In this document: piece after piece, positions 20,811 through 31,310 of the stretch
Position numbering within the stretch: the first letter of the stretch is position 1
Layout of the letters: each line of letters starts with the position of its first letter
Source of the DNA: Tridacna crocea
Taxonomy: Eukaryota; Mollusca; Bivalvia; Cardiida; Cardiidae
NCBI GenBank assembly: GCA_943736015.1
Contig: OX031071.1
Location: forward strand, 31,218,619-31,282,618
Reading direction: 5' to 3'
DNA: 64,000 nt
Translations under genes and position numbers: made by a program
The notes under the pieces: model-generated
What the model saw: the letters and a program-made list of their open reading frames with translations, nothing else
Told to the model about the DNA's origin: nothing
Database searches by the model: none

Positions 20811-21275
20811 CATACGTTCAAGTGTCCGTAACAAAGAAACAAATGAATAAATTCATGGCAGAAATAAGGGACCGGCGGGATTCGAATTCCAGAACTCCTG
20901 GACAAGCGGCCAAAGCCATAACCACTGAGCCAAAGAGATATCTCCCTGACGCAATAGTCAGGTATTGGATTTAAATTGGGACGAAGCTATGCAGGAAGGA
21001 GTGGTCTCCCGTAACACACCCCCTCTTATTTATTGATGATTCAAAGCCTTATTAGAGAGGACATATGATTTTGGACAACGAATGGGATTAAGGGCTCAAT
21101 GGCCAATCACGGACGAGCCGCTATCCTACGAACAACGTCCGTAACAAAGAAACAAATAAATGCATAGCTCAAATACCAACCGCATCTGGAGGGATTCTAA
21201 ACCGTGCGGACAAGATCCTCGTTTTTCGAGGATTAATGTACCAATACTATAACCACTGAGCCAAAGAGATACTAG
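20811..21275 (-). mobile_element. tRNA-bearing TRIM, second copy (5' LTR truncated)
   Basis: On the minus strand the truncated 5' LTR (about 21275-21124) is followed by a worn primer-binding site, TAGCGGCTCGTCCGTGAT (21123-21106). A non-coding interior of about 90 bp, the purine tract AAGAGGGGGTG (about 21026-21017) and a complete 3' LTR (21016-20811, TGTTACGGGAG...) follow. The tRNA-like segment sits in each LTR. It is more diverged than the copy at 23951. Confidence 0.72.
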
Positions 21276-22454
21276 TAATACTAGTATCTCTCTTCTTTTT
21301 TTTCCATTTGTAATTTTAATTTTTCTTACTCAATATTACTTTTAAAGTCTGTCTGAGACACAAGAATAAGAGACAGAGCAGACGAGTCAAGTATTTCTTT
21401 ATCAACTAAAAACTGAACAACATTGTACTTTTAATCGCAGTCAGTTTATGATGAGAAGCAAGATCTAATGCTACTCTCTCACTATTGCGTATTAGCGGCG
21501 TATTTCTTTCTGAGACACAAGAATAAGAAACAGAGCAATCGAGTCAAGTATTTCTTCATCAACTAAAAACTGAACAACAGAGTTCTTAAACTCATGCTTT
21601 AAAGGTGGCCCTTCAGATTTTGGGACGACAATTTTACAAAAATGGAAAAAAATCACCCTTATACTCTCATAGCCTTTTAATTTGCATTCGTAAAACTCCA
21701 GTAATCGAAAAGCTTCCGATAACACGAGAAATTAGAGATTTATTACGGACCAGGTTGACAGCAACGGGAGACACGTTCTATTTTTAGATTATCAATTTTC
21801 TCATTTAAATACAGGAAAACATACAAAGCTTCAAACATCCGTCCGAAGAAGACATTATGGAAAATAATTATTACATGTTTGTTATATAATGGAATTTAAG
21901 CGTTAGTAGTCATGTGCCAGTCACTTGATATTCCCACAATGCTTTATTGATTTTTGGTGCAAAATCTAAATATAGCTTAAGAGGCTACGTAGCCTTTTAA
22001 GGAAATACCATCAAAACAATTTTTTTATGTAATTTTATGATTCTTAATTATTGATGATTTTATTGTTTTTTCATATAAATTTCAATAATATATATATTTT
22101 TTAATTTGGTGTGATGTGAAAATTCTAAATACCCACCTTTAACATAGTACTTTTAATCGCAGTCAGTTTATAATGAGAAGCAAGATCTAATAATTCAGAC
22201 CTTTTTGACAAATATATCAATCCTTGTGATTGCTCAGCAATAATTTTTTCAAGATCAAAAGACGCGATTGCTTTCTGCTGGTTCAGTAGAATAAAATTCA
22301 AATTTAAATTCTAATTTTATTATTATTCTAACCCTAACCCTTATATATATTTGTTATCTAATAAAATTCAATACTGTGACAAGTTCAAAATAATTTCAAG
22401 TATACTAGTATCCAAAAGTACTAGATGATCAATCCCGAAAGAGCCCCCAATTTC
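21276..22454. other. Gene-free stretch with a local duplication
   Basis: A block (GAGACACAAGAATAAGAGAC...AACTGAACAAC) at 21353-21422 recurs at 21512-21580. The phrase TTTTAATCGCAGTCAGTTTA recurs at 21430 and 22151. Two telomere-like TAACCC units occur at 22331. No gene is seen. Confidence 0.45.
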
Positions 22455-22662
22455 TGTTACGAGAAAAAGTCCGTAACAAAGAAACAAATGAATAAATGCA
22501 TGGTAGAAATTAAGGGAGCCAGAGGGATTTGAACCCCAGAACTCCCGGACTAGAGGCCAATACCTTAACTACTGAGCTAAAGAGATATCTCCCTGATACA
22601 GTAGTCAAGTGTGTATTTAAATTGGGAGGAAGACATGCAGGAAGGAGTAGTCTCCCGTAACA
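22455..22662 (-). mobile_element. Solo LTR of the tRNA-bearing TRIM
   Basis: This single 208-bp LTR has intact inverted ends (minus strand TGTTACGGGAG...CTCGTAACA). It shows that the true LTR end is CGTAACA, drifted to CGTAAGA in the full copy. The A-box and B-box of the tRNA-like part are recognisable. It sits directly at the truncated left edge of a tandem-core element. Confidence 0.72.
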
Positions 22663-23905
22663 GTTAACTTTTATTTAAAACATCTTCCTCTCTAAAACTA
22701 CCCATCCGATTTTGATGAAACTTCACAGAAATGATCCTGACATGGTCCTCTCTAGAATTCCTTGAAAAAAATTCATTCCTTCAAAAACTCTTGTTGCTAT
22801 GGCAACAAAATTGAAAAATATTGAGAATCTTTGAAAATATTTTTGTCTGAAATGATAAGGCCAAGGGATACCAATTTTAGCATGTAGCTTTATCAAGTGG
22901 ACGTCTACCAACTTCCTTCAAATGATAGCCCTGGGGTCAAAATTGGCCCACCCTGGGGGTCACAAGTTTTTTATCGGCTTATATAGGGAAAACTCCCTCT
23001 ACTACCTTGCCATAGTGTGTCTACCAAGAATGCCCAAAGTAATAGCTCTGAGCTCAAATTTGGCCTGGCCCTGGGGATCACAAGTTTTATATGGGCTTAT
23101 ATAGGGAAACTTTAAAAAATATTTTATTACGTATCGATAAGGCATAGAGCTACCAAAATTGGAATATAGCTTAATCTAGCAGGTGTCTACAAAAGGTGCC
23201 CAAATTTGGTACCGCCACAGGGGGTCACAAGTTCTACATGGTCTTCTATTGAGAAAACTTTCAAAAACTACTTGTACTTACGCGTAAGGCCTAGACTACA
23301 AACTTTTGTTTGTAGCTTTTGTCGTGGGCCTCTACCAAGAGGCCCCCAAATGATAGTATTGGGGTCAAGTTTGTCCCGAGACCAGGAGTCACAAGCTACT
23401 TGCACCTAGCCTTAAGGCCTAGACTACCAAATTTTGCATGTAGCTTTTTTTAGTGGGCCTCTACCAAGAGTACCCCAAAGGATAGTATTTGGGTCAAGTT
23501 TGTCCCGACACCAGGGTTCATAGGTTTAACAGAGCTTTTGTGGTGAAAACTTTATAAATCCTCCTCTTACTAACCATAATAAGACCTCGGGCTACTAAAT
23601 TTAGCATTGTCTCATGAGTCCCTGGTTTTATAGGGCCTTTTATTGAGGAACCTTGGCAATCTTCTTGTTTATAACCACATATTCTAGACCTGTATTATTT
23701 GGTATGGGGTTTTATCTAATGGACCTCCACCAGGATTCAAGTAATTTTAGCTTTGTGGTCAAAAGGGGGATCATAACTTCTCAAATTTTATGGAAAAGAA
23801 ATTTAGTATGTCTTTAAATATGAAACAAATTGGCCAAGTATTGTAATGTTTTGTTTGTAGTGTTATTACTTATTAGCCAGTGGGGCGATACAGGGCCATC
23901 ATTTC
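22663..23905 (+). mobile_element. Tandem-core element, same family as 18090-19214
   Basis: CCGATTTTGATGAAACTTCACAG opens the recognisable part. Units with CATGTAGCTTTATC, CTACCAAG and CCTGGGGGTCACAAGTTTT repeat irregularly. It ends AGTGGGGCGATACAGGGCCATCA. The left end is missing, bordered by the solo LTR. Confidence 0.6.
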
Positions 23906-23950
23906 TATCAATATAAATGTCTATCTATAAAATTAAACCGGTGTTTAAAA

Positions 23951-24156
23951 TGTTACGGGAGACCACTCCTTCCTGCATGGCATACTCCCGATTTAAATAC
24001 AATACCTGGCTAGTGCGTCAGGGAGATATCTCTTTGGCTCAGTGGTTAGGGTATTGGCTTTGCGTCCGGGAGTTCGGAGTTCGAATCCCGCTCCGATCCT
24101 TATTTCTGCCATGCATTTATTCATTTGTTTCTTTGTTACGGACTTCGTTCGTAAGA
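23951..24156 (+). repeat. 5' LTR of the tRNA-bearing TRIM
   Basis: It runs TGTTACGGGAG...TTCGTAAGA. The tRNA-like segment spans about 24025-24098. A second GTTACGGA motif lies near the 3' end. Confidence 0.82.
24025..24098 (+). promoter_or_regulatory. tRNA-like pol III promoter inside the 5' LTR
   Basis: A-box TGGCTCAGTGG (24044-24054) matches the consensus TRGYNNARNNG. B-box AGTTCGAATCC (24078-24088) matches RGTTCRANNCC. Their spacing of about 35 bp is right for pol III. Whether it is transcribed is unknown. Confidence 0.7.
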
Positions 24157-24174
24157 TGGGGGCTCGTCCGGGAT
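24157..24174 (+). promoter_or_regulatory. Primer-binding site, tRNA-Pro type
   Basis: TGGGGGCTCGTCCGGGAT lies immediately after the 5' LTR and matches the known tRNA-Pro primer site at all 18 positions. Confidence 0.85.
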
Positions 24175-24238
24175 TGGCCATTGAACCATTAATCCCATTT
24201 GTTGTCCAAAATCGGACTTCCTGCCTAATAAGGCTTTG

Positions 24239-24259
24239 AGTCATCAATAAATGATGACT
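24239..24259 (+). other. Small perfect hairpin in the TRIM interior
   Basis: AGTCATC / GATGACT arms (7 bp) enclose AATAAAT, just upstream of the polypurine tract. A role in RNA packaging or stability is only a guess. Confidence 0.45.
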
Positions 24260-24272
24260 TTAAGAGGGGGTG
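24260..24272 (+). promoter_or_regulatory. Polypurine tract
   Basis: TTAAGAGGGGGTG lies directly upstream of the 3' LTR's TGTTACGG. Confidence 0.75.
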
Positions 24273-24478
24273 TGTTACGGGAGACCACTCCTTCCTGCAT
24301 GGCATACTCCCAATTTAAATACAATACCTGGCTACTGCGTCAGGGAGATATCTCTTTGGCTCAGTGGTTAGGGTATTGGCTTTGCGTCCGGGAGTTCGGA
24401 GTTCGAATCCCGCTCCGATCCTTATTTCTGCCATGCATTTATTCATTTGTTTCTTTGTTACGGACTTCGTTCGTAAGA
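24273..24478 (+). repeat. 3' LTR of the tRNA-bearing TRIM
   Basis: It differs from the 5' LTR by G-to-A in CCCGATTT/CCCAATTT and G-to-C in CTAGTGCG/CTACTGCG. An A-rich stretch follows. Confidence 0.82.
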
Positions 24479-24540
24479 AAAAAAAAATAAAAAAAAAACG
24501 TCCTAATGGCAACTTTGGAATTAATTGCAAACAAAGAAAG

Positions 24541-24605
24541 CCATTAAAAAAGAGCAAATGCTGGTTACCAGCGTTTTCTCCTTTCTCCTTAATGTTTTCT
24601 ACCCT
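24541..24605 (+). mobile_element. HE1 palindrome fragment
   Basis: It holds the core turn GCTGGTTACCAGC and the right arm only. The left end is replaced by A-rich sequence. Confidence 0.55.
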
Positions 24606-24626
24606 AAGAACTTCCAAAATGCAGAG

Positions 24627-24928
24627 TAACTGATTACCACATAATCCCTGCTTTTGACGACCCTGAAAAAGAAGCCTTTAAAAAACATTGTGGGAAAAGG
24701 AGGAAATAACCAGCATTTCCTCCTTTTCCTACAATGTTTTCTACCCTTCACTAAATAAATTTCAAATTTTCACTCACTTTTATTTCGTCGTCTCCAAATG
24801 CTTTTGATTTTGACAAGCCTAAAATATTGTCGTTTGGTAACGAGTTCAGTATAACTTTCAATTTGTCATCTGCAAATGTTTTCAGTGTGAGCAAGGCTAA
24901 GATTTTGTCGTTGAGTAAACAGTTAATT
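24627..24928 (+). mobile_element. HE1 copy followed by an extra HE1 right end
   Basis: 24627-24848 is a full-length copy with a shortened turn (GAGGAAATAACCAGCATTTCCTC). 24849-24928 repeats the right-hand segment (CAATTTGTCATCTGCAAATG...CAGTTAA), as if another copy lost its left part. Confidence 0.7.
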
Positions 24929-25001
24929 TGAACAAAACAAACCACTATAATTATTTATTATCCATGTTAGATATTGATCTAATTACACTTGAATTATCGT
25001 T

Positions 25002-28000
25002 TTAACACCTGAGCACGAATTGTTCAAGGTGAGCTTTTGAGATCGCCCAATGTCCGTTGTCGTCCACAATTCCTTTGTGTATCCTCTCCTAAATCACTGA
25101 GCCAGTATTGATGAAACTTTGCATGGATATTCCTTCGGTGAAACTCTACCAAAGTTGTTCAATGAATATAATTCCACCCGTAACTCTGGTTGCTATGGCA
25201 ACCAAAAGAAAAAAAACCAGCGAAATCTTTGAAAATCTTCTTTTCTAAAAATAAAAGTCGAAGAGCTTTGGTATTTGGTACGAAGTATCTCCTAGTGGAC
25301 CTCTACCAAGTTTGTTTATATGATGCTCCTGGGGTCAATGGTCCCGCCTCTGGGGTCACAGGTTCGAAACATACAAACAAAGAAGGAAAACTTAATTCTT
25401 CTTTGAAAGTAGAAGGTGTAGGGCTTCGATATTTGGTATGTAGCATCTCCTAGTGGACCTCTATAAAATTTGTTTACTAGTATATGATGCCCCTGGGGTC
25501 AAAACTTGCCCTGCCCGGGGGAAAACAATTTCGAAACATTGGAACAAAAAAGGAAAACTTTAAAATTCTTCTTGTCTGAAACTGGAAAGAGTAGTGCTTT
25601 GATATTTGGTATGTGGCATTTCTTTAGTGGACCTCTACCATGTTTGTTCATACGATGACCCTGGAGTCCAAAATGGTCCCCACCCTAGGGGTCACAAGTT
25701 TAAACATGGGAACAAGAAAGGAAAACTTTTTAAAGTCTTCTGTGAAACTAGAAGGTCTGGAGATTTGATATTTAGTATGAAGCATCTCCAAGTGGACCTT
25801 CACCAAATTTGTTCATATGATGCCCCTGAGATCAAAACTCGCCCCACCCCAGGCCAGTTACATGTTCAAAAACAGTAACTTAGAAGGAGAATGTTGAAAT
25901 TCTTCTACCCTGAATCTAGACCATGTACAGCCTTGATATTTGATATGAAGCATCTCCTAGTGCACTTCTACCAAGTTTGTTCATGTGATGCCCCTGGGGA
26001 CAAAACTGGCTCGCCCCGGAGGTCACAAATGTGAAACATAGGAACTTAGAAGGAAAACTTTATAATTCTCCTCTGAAACAAGAAGGCATAGAGCTTTGAT
26101 GTTTGGTATGTACTGTCTCCTAGTGGACCTCTACCAATTTGTTCATATGATGCTCCTGGGGTCAAAACTAGCCCGACCCTTGAGGTCACAGTTTCGAAAG
26201 ATAGGAATTTTGAGGGAACAATATTAAAATTCTTCCCTGAAACAAGAAGGCATAGAGCTTTGATATTTGGCAAGTAGGGTCTCTTAGTGGACCTCTACCA
26301 AGGTTGTCCATGTGTGCAGTGGGAGTCACAAGTTCGAAACAAAGGAACTAAAAAGAAGAATTATGAAATTCTTCTTCTCTGAAACTAGAAGGCATAGAGC
26401 TGTGATATTTAATATGTAGCATCTCCCTGTGGACCTCTACTAAGTTTTTTCGTATAATGCCCCTAGGGTCAAAATTGGCCCCATTCCTGGAGTCACAATT
26501 TTGAAACATGGATAGTATGAAGGAAACATTTAAAATTCTTCTTCTCTGAAACAGGAAGGAGTAGAGCTTTGATATTTTGTATGTTGTATCTCCTAGTTGA
26601 GCTCTATCAAATTTATGATGCTCTTGGAGTCAGAACTGGCCACGCCTTTGGGACCACAAGTTTGAATATGGGAACAAAAATGGAAAACTTTAGAAGTCTT
26701 CTTCTCAGAAACTGGAAGGCATAGAGCTTTGATATTTTGTATATTGCATCTCCTGATAGACCTCTACCAAGATTGTTCATACGATGCACCTGAAGCCAAA
26801 ACTGGCCCCGAGGGTCACAAGTTCAAAGAAGGAAACAAGGCAGGAAAATTTTTATTTTTTTTTCTGAAACTGGTTCCAAGGCGTAGCTTTGATATTTGAT
26901 ATGTAGTGAAGTTTCTAAATTTGATAGCCCGCATGAGCACAACATGTTTAGTAAGTTCAAGATTGGATCATCTGGGGTAAAAAACTAGGTCACTAGGTTA
27001 ATTTAAAGAAATACCTTTGAACACTCTAGCGGCCATATGTTTTGCTCAATCTATTTGAAAATTGGTCTGGATGTTTGTTTTGGTAGAATCTGACAGGATT
27101 CTGAATTTTGGTCAACTAGGGTCAAAAGCAATGTCACTAGGTCAAAGAAATTTAAATTTAGAGCCCTCTGAGACCACAATATGTTCCACTGATTTAAGAA
27201 TTGGGTAAAATGTTTGTCTTGGTGAAATCTAAGACGAGTTCAAAGTTGGGTCACCCGAGTTCATAATCTAGGTCACTAGGTCAAATGAAAGAAATACCTT
27301 TAGCCACATTTTTTGCTCAATTGACTTGAAGATTGGTCAGGATGTTTGTCTTTATAAGATAAGTTCAAAATTGGATCACCCGGGGTCATAAACTAGGTCA
27401 CAAGGTCAAATTGAATAAATACCTTGTGGGAACTTTAGATGCCTCATTTTCTTGCTCAAATGATCTTAAATTTGTTCAGAATGTTTGTGTTGATGAAATC
27501 TGGAATGAGTTTGGATTTGGCTCACCTAAAGTCATAAACTAGGTCAATATGTTAAATTAAAGAAATATGTGAGCACTCTAGAGGCCACATTTTTTGCTCA
27601 ATTGACTTGCAAAGTGGTCGGAATATTTGTCTTGAGAAAATCTCACATGAGTTTGAATTTGGGTTAACTGGGGTCTAAAACAAGGCTAGCAGGTCAATTT
27701 AAAGAAATATCTCTGGGCACTCTGGATGCCACATTCATTGTTTAATCCAACTCAGTTGACTTGAAAATTGGTCAGAATGTTTGTCTTGATAAAAATATTG
27801 GATGAGTTTGAAAATGGGTCAACTGGTTTCATAATGTAGGTCACCAAGTCAAATTAAATAAATACCTTGTGGGCATTTTAGAGGCCATATATTTGCTCAA
27901 ATAACTTGAAAACTCCGGAATGTTTTTCTTGGTCAATTTTTCATGAGTTCTCAATTGGAACATCTATGGTGATAAAGTAAGTCACTATGCCAACTTAACT

Positions 28001-28131
28001 AAAAATCCTTGTGGACTCTCTAGATGCCACATTTTAAACTCAATTGGCCTGACAATTGAATTATGCACGTGGAGTGAAATTTTGCCTAATGATTCAGGTG
28101 AGCTATTCAGGGCCACCATGGTCCTCTTGTT
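25002..28131 (+). mobile_element. Large composite tandem-core element with two core types
   Basis: It starts TAACACCTGAGCACGAATTG...GGTGAGC and ends AGGTGAGCTATTCAGGG...CCTCTTGTTT. The first core (about 25200-26900) has ten units of about 165 bp marked by CTCCTAGTGGACCTCTACC (tagtgg at 25293, 25451, 25625 and so on). The second core (about 26940-28060) has eight looser units of about 125-156 bp marked by AACTAGGTCACTAGGTCAA. It may be one long element or two fused ones. The ends match the 166-bp-unit element at 14141. Confidence 0.65.
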
Positions 28132-28194
28132 TGTGTTGTTGTAAAATTGTCGTCAATAAACAATAACAATACAAATATTTGGTTTTATTGTTGT

Positions 28195-28285
28195 ATAAAT
28201 GTCATCATGGTGCCTCAGTGGTGAGTTGGGTGTGGCGGTTGTGAGTTTAATATCCGGTTGAGGCGAACTTTCATTTAGGCGTATG
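28195..28285 (+). mobile_element. tRNA-like SINE head
   Basis: An A-box-like TGCCTCAGTGGTGAG and a weak B-box (GAGTTTAATATCCGG) are spaced like a tRNA. The remainder up to about 28400 is uncharacterised. Confidence 0.45.
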
Positions 28286-28584
28286 ATGAAGCATATGAGA
28301 AAAGTAGTCGGTGGCTTTGGAAAGAAAGTTGTGTTAATACCGATGTGATAAAGCCAGGAAACACATGTGCGTGACTGACCCCACTTTAACAGCTTATCCA
28401 CACATTATGCTTTACAAACCAATGGCTGCCTAGTTTAAAACGAAAACCACACTTAAAAGGTAGTTGTCACTACTTGGTTGATTCCGTAACTACATCTAAC
28501 CTTCCATCAAGGAAGTTTCTATTTCATACTGCCAGACACATCTTAAACATGGAGGTTAAAAAAGAAAATATAGTTAACATTTAG

Positions 28585-28793
28585 TTAAACTTTTTACCAA
28601 ACAATTCCGACTTTTAACATTTGAAAACATTGTGGGAAAAGGAGAAAATGCTGGTTACCAGCATTTCCTCATTTTCCCCACAATGTTTTCTACCTTTCTC
28701 AAAACAAACTTCAAATTTTCAATCACATTTTGTCGTCAACTAATGCTTTCAATTTGGACCAGTCTAAAATTTTGTCGTTTGGTAATGAGTTAA
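28585..28793 (+). mobile_element. HE1 hairpin element, full length
   Basis: A 209-bp copy bounded by TTAAACTTTTTACCAAACAA and TTGGTAATGAGTTAA. The segment between the left end and the palindrome is shortened. Confidence 0.78.
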
Positions 28794-28869
28794 ACATACT
28801 TATTTTACATCGATTGAGAGACAACTTCTTACAACTTATTATAACCTCTCTCGATTCTGCTTCCCGGAA

Positions 28870-28990
28870 ACTACACCAGTACTCGCGCCAAAAGTGTGGG
28901 GCAATGAACAATCCGAAAGTTGACACTCGAACTTGGGACCTTACGATCACGAGCCGGACGCTATACCTCACAACCACAAACACCACATTG
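28870..28990 (-). mobile_element. tRNA-derived SINE head
   Basis: The minus strand reads TGGTTGTGAGG (A-box-like), then GCTCGTGATCGTAAGGTCC and AAGTTCGAGTGTC (B-box-like). It resembles the SINE at 11661 in its middle. Confidence 0.55.
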
Positions 28991-29219
28991 CTAATATAAG
29001 TCTCGCAACCTTCACGCTAAATTCTTCCAAAACACACATATGTCAAAATAACAAACTAGAACAAATATTTGGGTATAAATTCACTAAACATGATTTATTC
29101 ATTCAAAAGAAAAAAAAATACAAAAACATATGAACTTAACTCCATCCCATTCTTTCATTCACTCATTCCATCCAATGTTAAAAGACCACTTTTTAAAATG
29201 AAAAAAGAAAAACTTTAAT

Positions 29220-29420
29220 CTGTTACCCCTAAATCCACTTTTAACGACCAGAGAAAATCTGGCTTTTGAAAACATCATGGAAAAAGGAGAAAATGCTGGT
29301 ATCTACCATTTGCTCCTTTTCCCGGCATTTTCTACCCTTTAACAGAACATTTAGTTCACCTGTAACACTCTCATTTATTTTATCGGCATATGTTTTCAAA
29401 TTTGTGAGAGTAAACAAAAC
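29220..29420 (+). mobile_element. HE1 hairpin element, worn copy
   Basis: The palindrome is at about 29265-29330. The left end has decayed to GTTACCCCTAAATCC. The right half fades after TTCAAATTTGTGAGAG. Confidence 0.55.
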
Positions 29421-29489
29421 AGCATGTTTGAAAGAGCTAAGCCTTGGTCAGATCGAGCTAATGGACGAGTCCCGGATTAAAAAAAAATA

Positions 29490-30331
29490 ATTTTATCCAT
29501 TCGTGTCCATTCTTATCCGTTTCTTATCGGATGAATCCACTACTTATCCGGCGACGTCCGGTGATGTCCGTTCCGTCCTGTGGGAAGTTTTGAGCATGTT
29601 CAAAATTTCTACCAGACAAAACGGACAAAGACGTGCAAATAAGAGGCTAAGTTGGTTATTTCCGTTTATTTATCGTCGCTACCGGTTGCCCATCTGAGCA
29701 ACGCCCCCAGAGGACGGTTAGTTGTAACGGGGATAGTGCAAGGATACAGGTCGAAACTACTGAGAACTTCGCCTGGTGCTCGGCGTATAGAACCGTCACA
29801 CTAGACTCGGTTTAATGTGCCATCGGAAAGACTATTAGTAATTTTAGTTGGCCAGCCGGGATTTTGGGTGCATCTGACTATTTATAGCCTCGATATATCA
29901 CGTGATCGGTACGTTCCTCGTACGTTGGTGCTTGGTGTATTTCCGTTCATCAGATGTTGGAAAAACGTTTTATCCGCTTCTTATGCATTGCAGTTCCGTT
30001 TTATCCGGTACAAGTTCGTTTCTCGAATGGTGATATCCTTTAATGGGCCTGTTTGTTATCCAGAACATACCCGGTAAACATGCGTTTTTTCATTACATGT
30101 GCTGTACTCGTGCGGACATTGTGTGGCTTATTCGCTCCACATACCGATCACGTGAGCCGCGGGCGGCAGAGATGAATTTCGTCACCAGATAACCAAAATT
30201 CTACATATTTTTGTCCGTTTCTCCTCTGTTACATATCTGTTAGCCGGTCTGACCAAGCCTTTAAACTGCTATACATAATGTATAAATCGAAAATTTTCAG
30301 CTTGCTGTAAAAATAAACCAAAACCGTTGTG
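29490..30331. repeat. Unclassified repeat-like region rich in 'tccgt/tatcc' motifs
   Basis: The region is dense in TTATCCG, GTCCGTT and TCCGG. It shares GAGCATGTTCAAAATTTCT with the 7370 region. No coding signal or ends were found. From 30080 to 30330 nothing is recognised. Confidence 0.35.
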
Positions 30332-30558
30332 TTAACCGGTTACCACACAGCAAAATTTTAGACCTATCCAAATTGAAAGTATTTGTAGACAACCATTTTG
30401 TGGTGACTCACATGGTGCAGTTTTGCTGTTACGGTAGAAAACCTTGTGGGAAAAGGAGAAAATACTCGTTAACAGCATTTACTCCTTTTCCCACAATGTT
30501 TTCAAAAGGCTTGTTCCTCAGGGTCGTTAAAAGTTGTCATTGTGTGGTAAAGGGGTAA
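30332..30558 (-). mobile_element. HE1 hairpin element, full length
   Basis: A 227-bp copy from TTAACCGGTTACCACACAGC to GTGGTAAAGGGGTAA. One terminal TTAA is mutated. Confidence 0.75.
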
Positions 30559-30579
30559 AGCTTTCAAAGATCTTTTGTT

Positions 30580-30720
30580 AGACCAGCATTTTTTCCTTTT
30601 ATCACACAGTTTTCTACCCTTTCTATACAAATTTTTACTTTATGAGCCACATTTAATTTGTCATCTGCAAATACTTTCAATTTGGACTGGTCTATAATTT
30701 GTTGTCTGGTAAGGAGGTAA
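30580..30720 (+). mobile_element. HE1 hairpin element, 5'-truncated
   Basis: It begins inside the palindrome (GACCAGCATTTTTTCCTTTT) and continues to TCTGGTAAGGAGGTAA. Confidence 0.65.
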
Positions 30721-30799
30721 GGTAAATTTATGAACACAAGATAGATGAATGCCTCTTACGTGATAAAAAAATCGAATTTAATCGTAAGTATGTATCCAC

Positions 30800-31305
30800 T
30801 TGTATTATTTCACGCTTTCCGGTAGGAGAAATATCGGTGAAGATATTTTGCAATATCCCATGGGTAGGACCAGTGAAAATTCCGATTTTTAACTTCAAAT
30901 TACCAAGGTAAAATGCGCGTGACTTCACAACCAGATGGAAATATGACGTTATTTACCTTACACTTGTCGCGATTGACGTAATATTTTAATGCGTTTCTGT
31001 ACAGAGGGGATACACCTCGGGGAATAACTGAAAAGAACTGTACTAGATTTTGATAAAGTTCTTCCGAGAAAGGGTTTAAAGCTTGAAATGAATTAATATA
31101 TATATTTTTTTGTGAAAGATCGAAATTTATTTCATCTCATGAACACCATCGGTAATATTTTCACTCATGGCACAATTTCGATATTTCACCGAAAAAAAAA
31201 AACAAGCGCCGCTTGTGAACATAATAATTACTGAAGTTGTTCACTATATGAAATAAATTTCGATCTTTCACCGAAAAAGAAATACCAAATATCCTCTATA
31301 TCCTG
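30800..31305 (-). mobile_element. Unclassified element, inverted partner of 36394-36831
   Basis: On the minus strand it starts near ATAGAGGATATTTGG and CGGTGAAAGATCGAAATTTA. It passes a repeated GATGAAATAAATTTCGATCTTTCACCG and ends near CCGGAAAGCGTGAAATAATA. It contains a self-complementary part at about 31110-31280. There is no coding capacity. The family is unknown to me. Confidence 0.55.
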
Positions 31306-31310
31306 TCTGA

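Larger units (their letters stand above)
23951..24478 (+). mobile_element. Complete miniature LTR retrotransposon (TRIM) with tRNA-like LTRs and proline-type PBS
   Basis: Two 206-bp LTRs (23951-24156 and 24273-24478) differ at only two positions by eye. They flank 116 bp with no coding capacity. The interior opens with TGGGGGCTCGTCCGGGAT, the standard 18-base site complementary to the 3' end of tRNA-Pro, well known from gammaretroviruses. It closes with the purine tract TTTAAGAGGGGGTG. Each LTR holds a tRNA-like pol III promoter: A-box TGGCTCAGTGG and B-box GAGTTCGAATCCCG. Near-identical LTRs imply a recent insertion. Reverse transcriptase and integrase must come from another element. Possible flanking duplication (AAAA) is ambiguous because the right side is A-rich. 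Confidence 0.85.

Noticed and set aside
22331-22343. Interstitial telomere
   Set aside because: Only two TAACCC units, and the invertebrate or vertebrate TTAGGG repeat would need more copies.
24025-24098. Genuine tRNA gene
   Set aside because: A- and B-boxes are good but the acceptor ends do not pair, and the same sequence sits in both LTRs of a retroelement.
24315-24617. 100-codon minus-strand ORF
   Set aside because: It is composed of antisense LTR, an A/T run and an HE1 fragment. The same peptide appears antisense to the other LTR.
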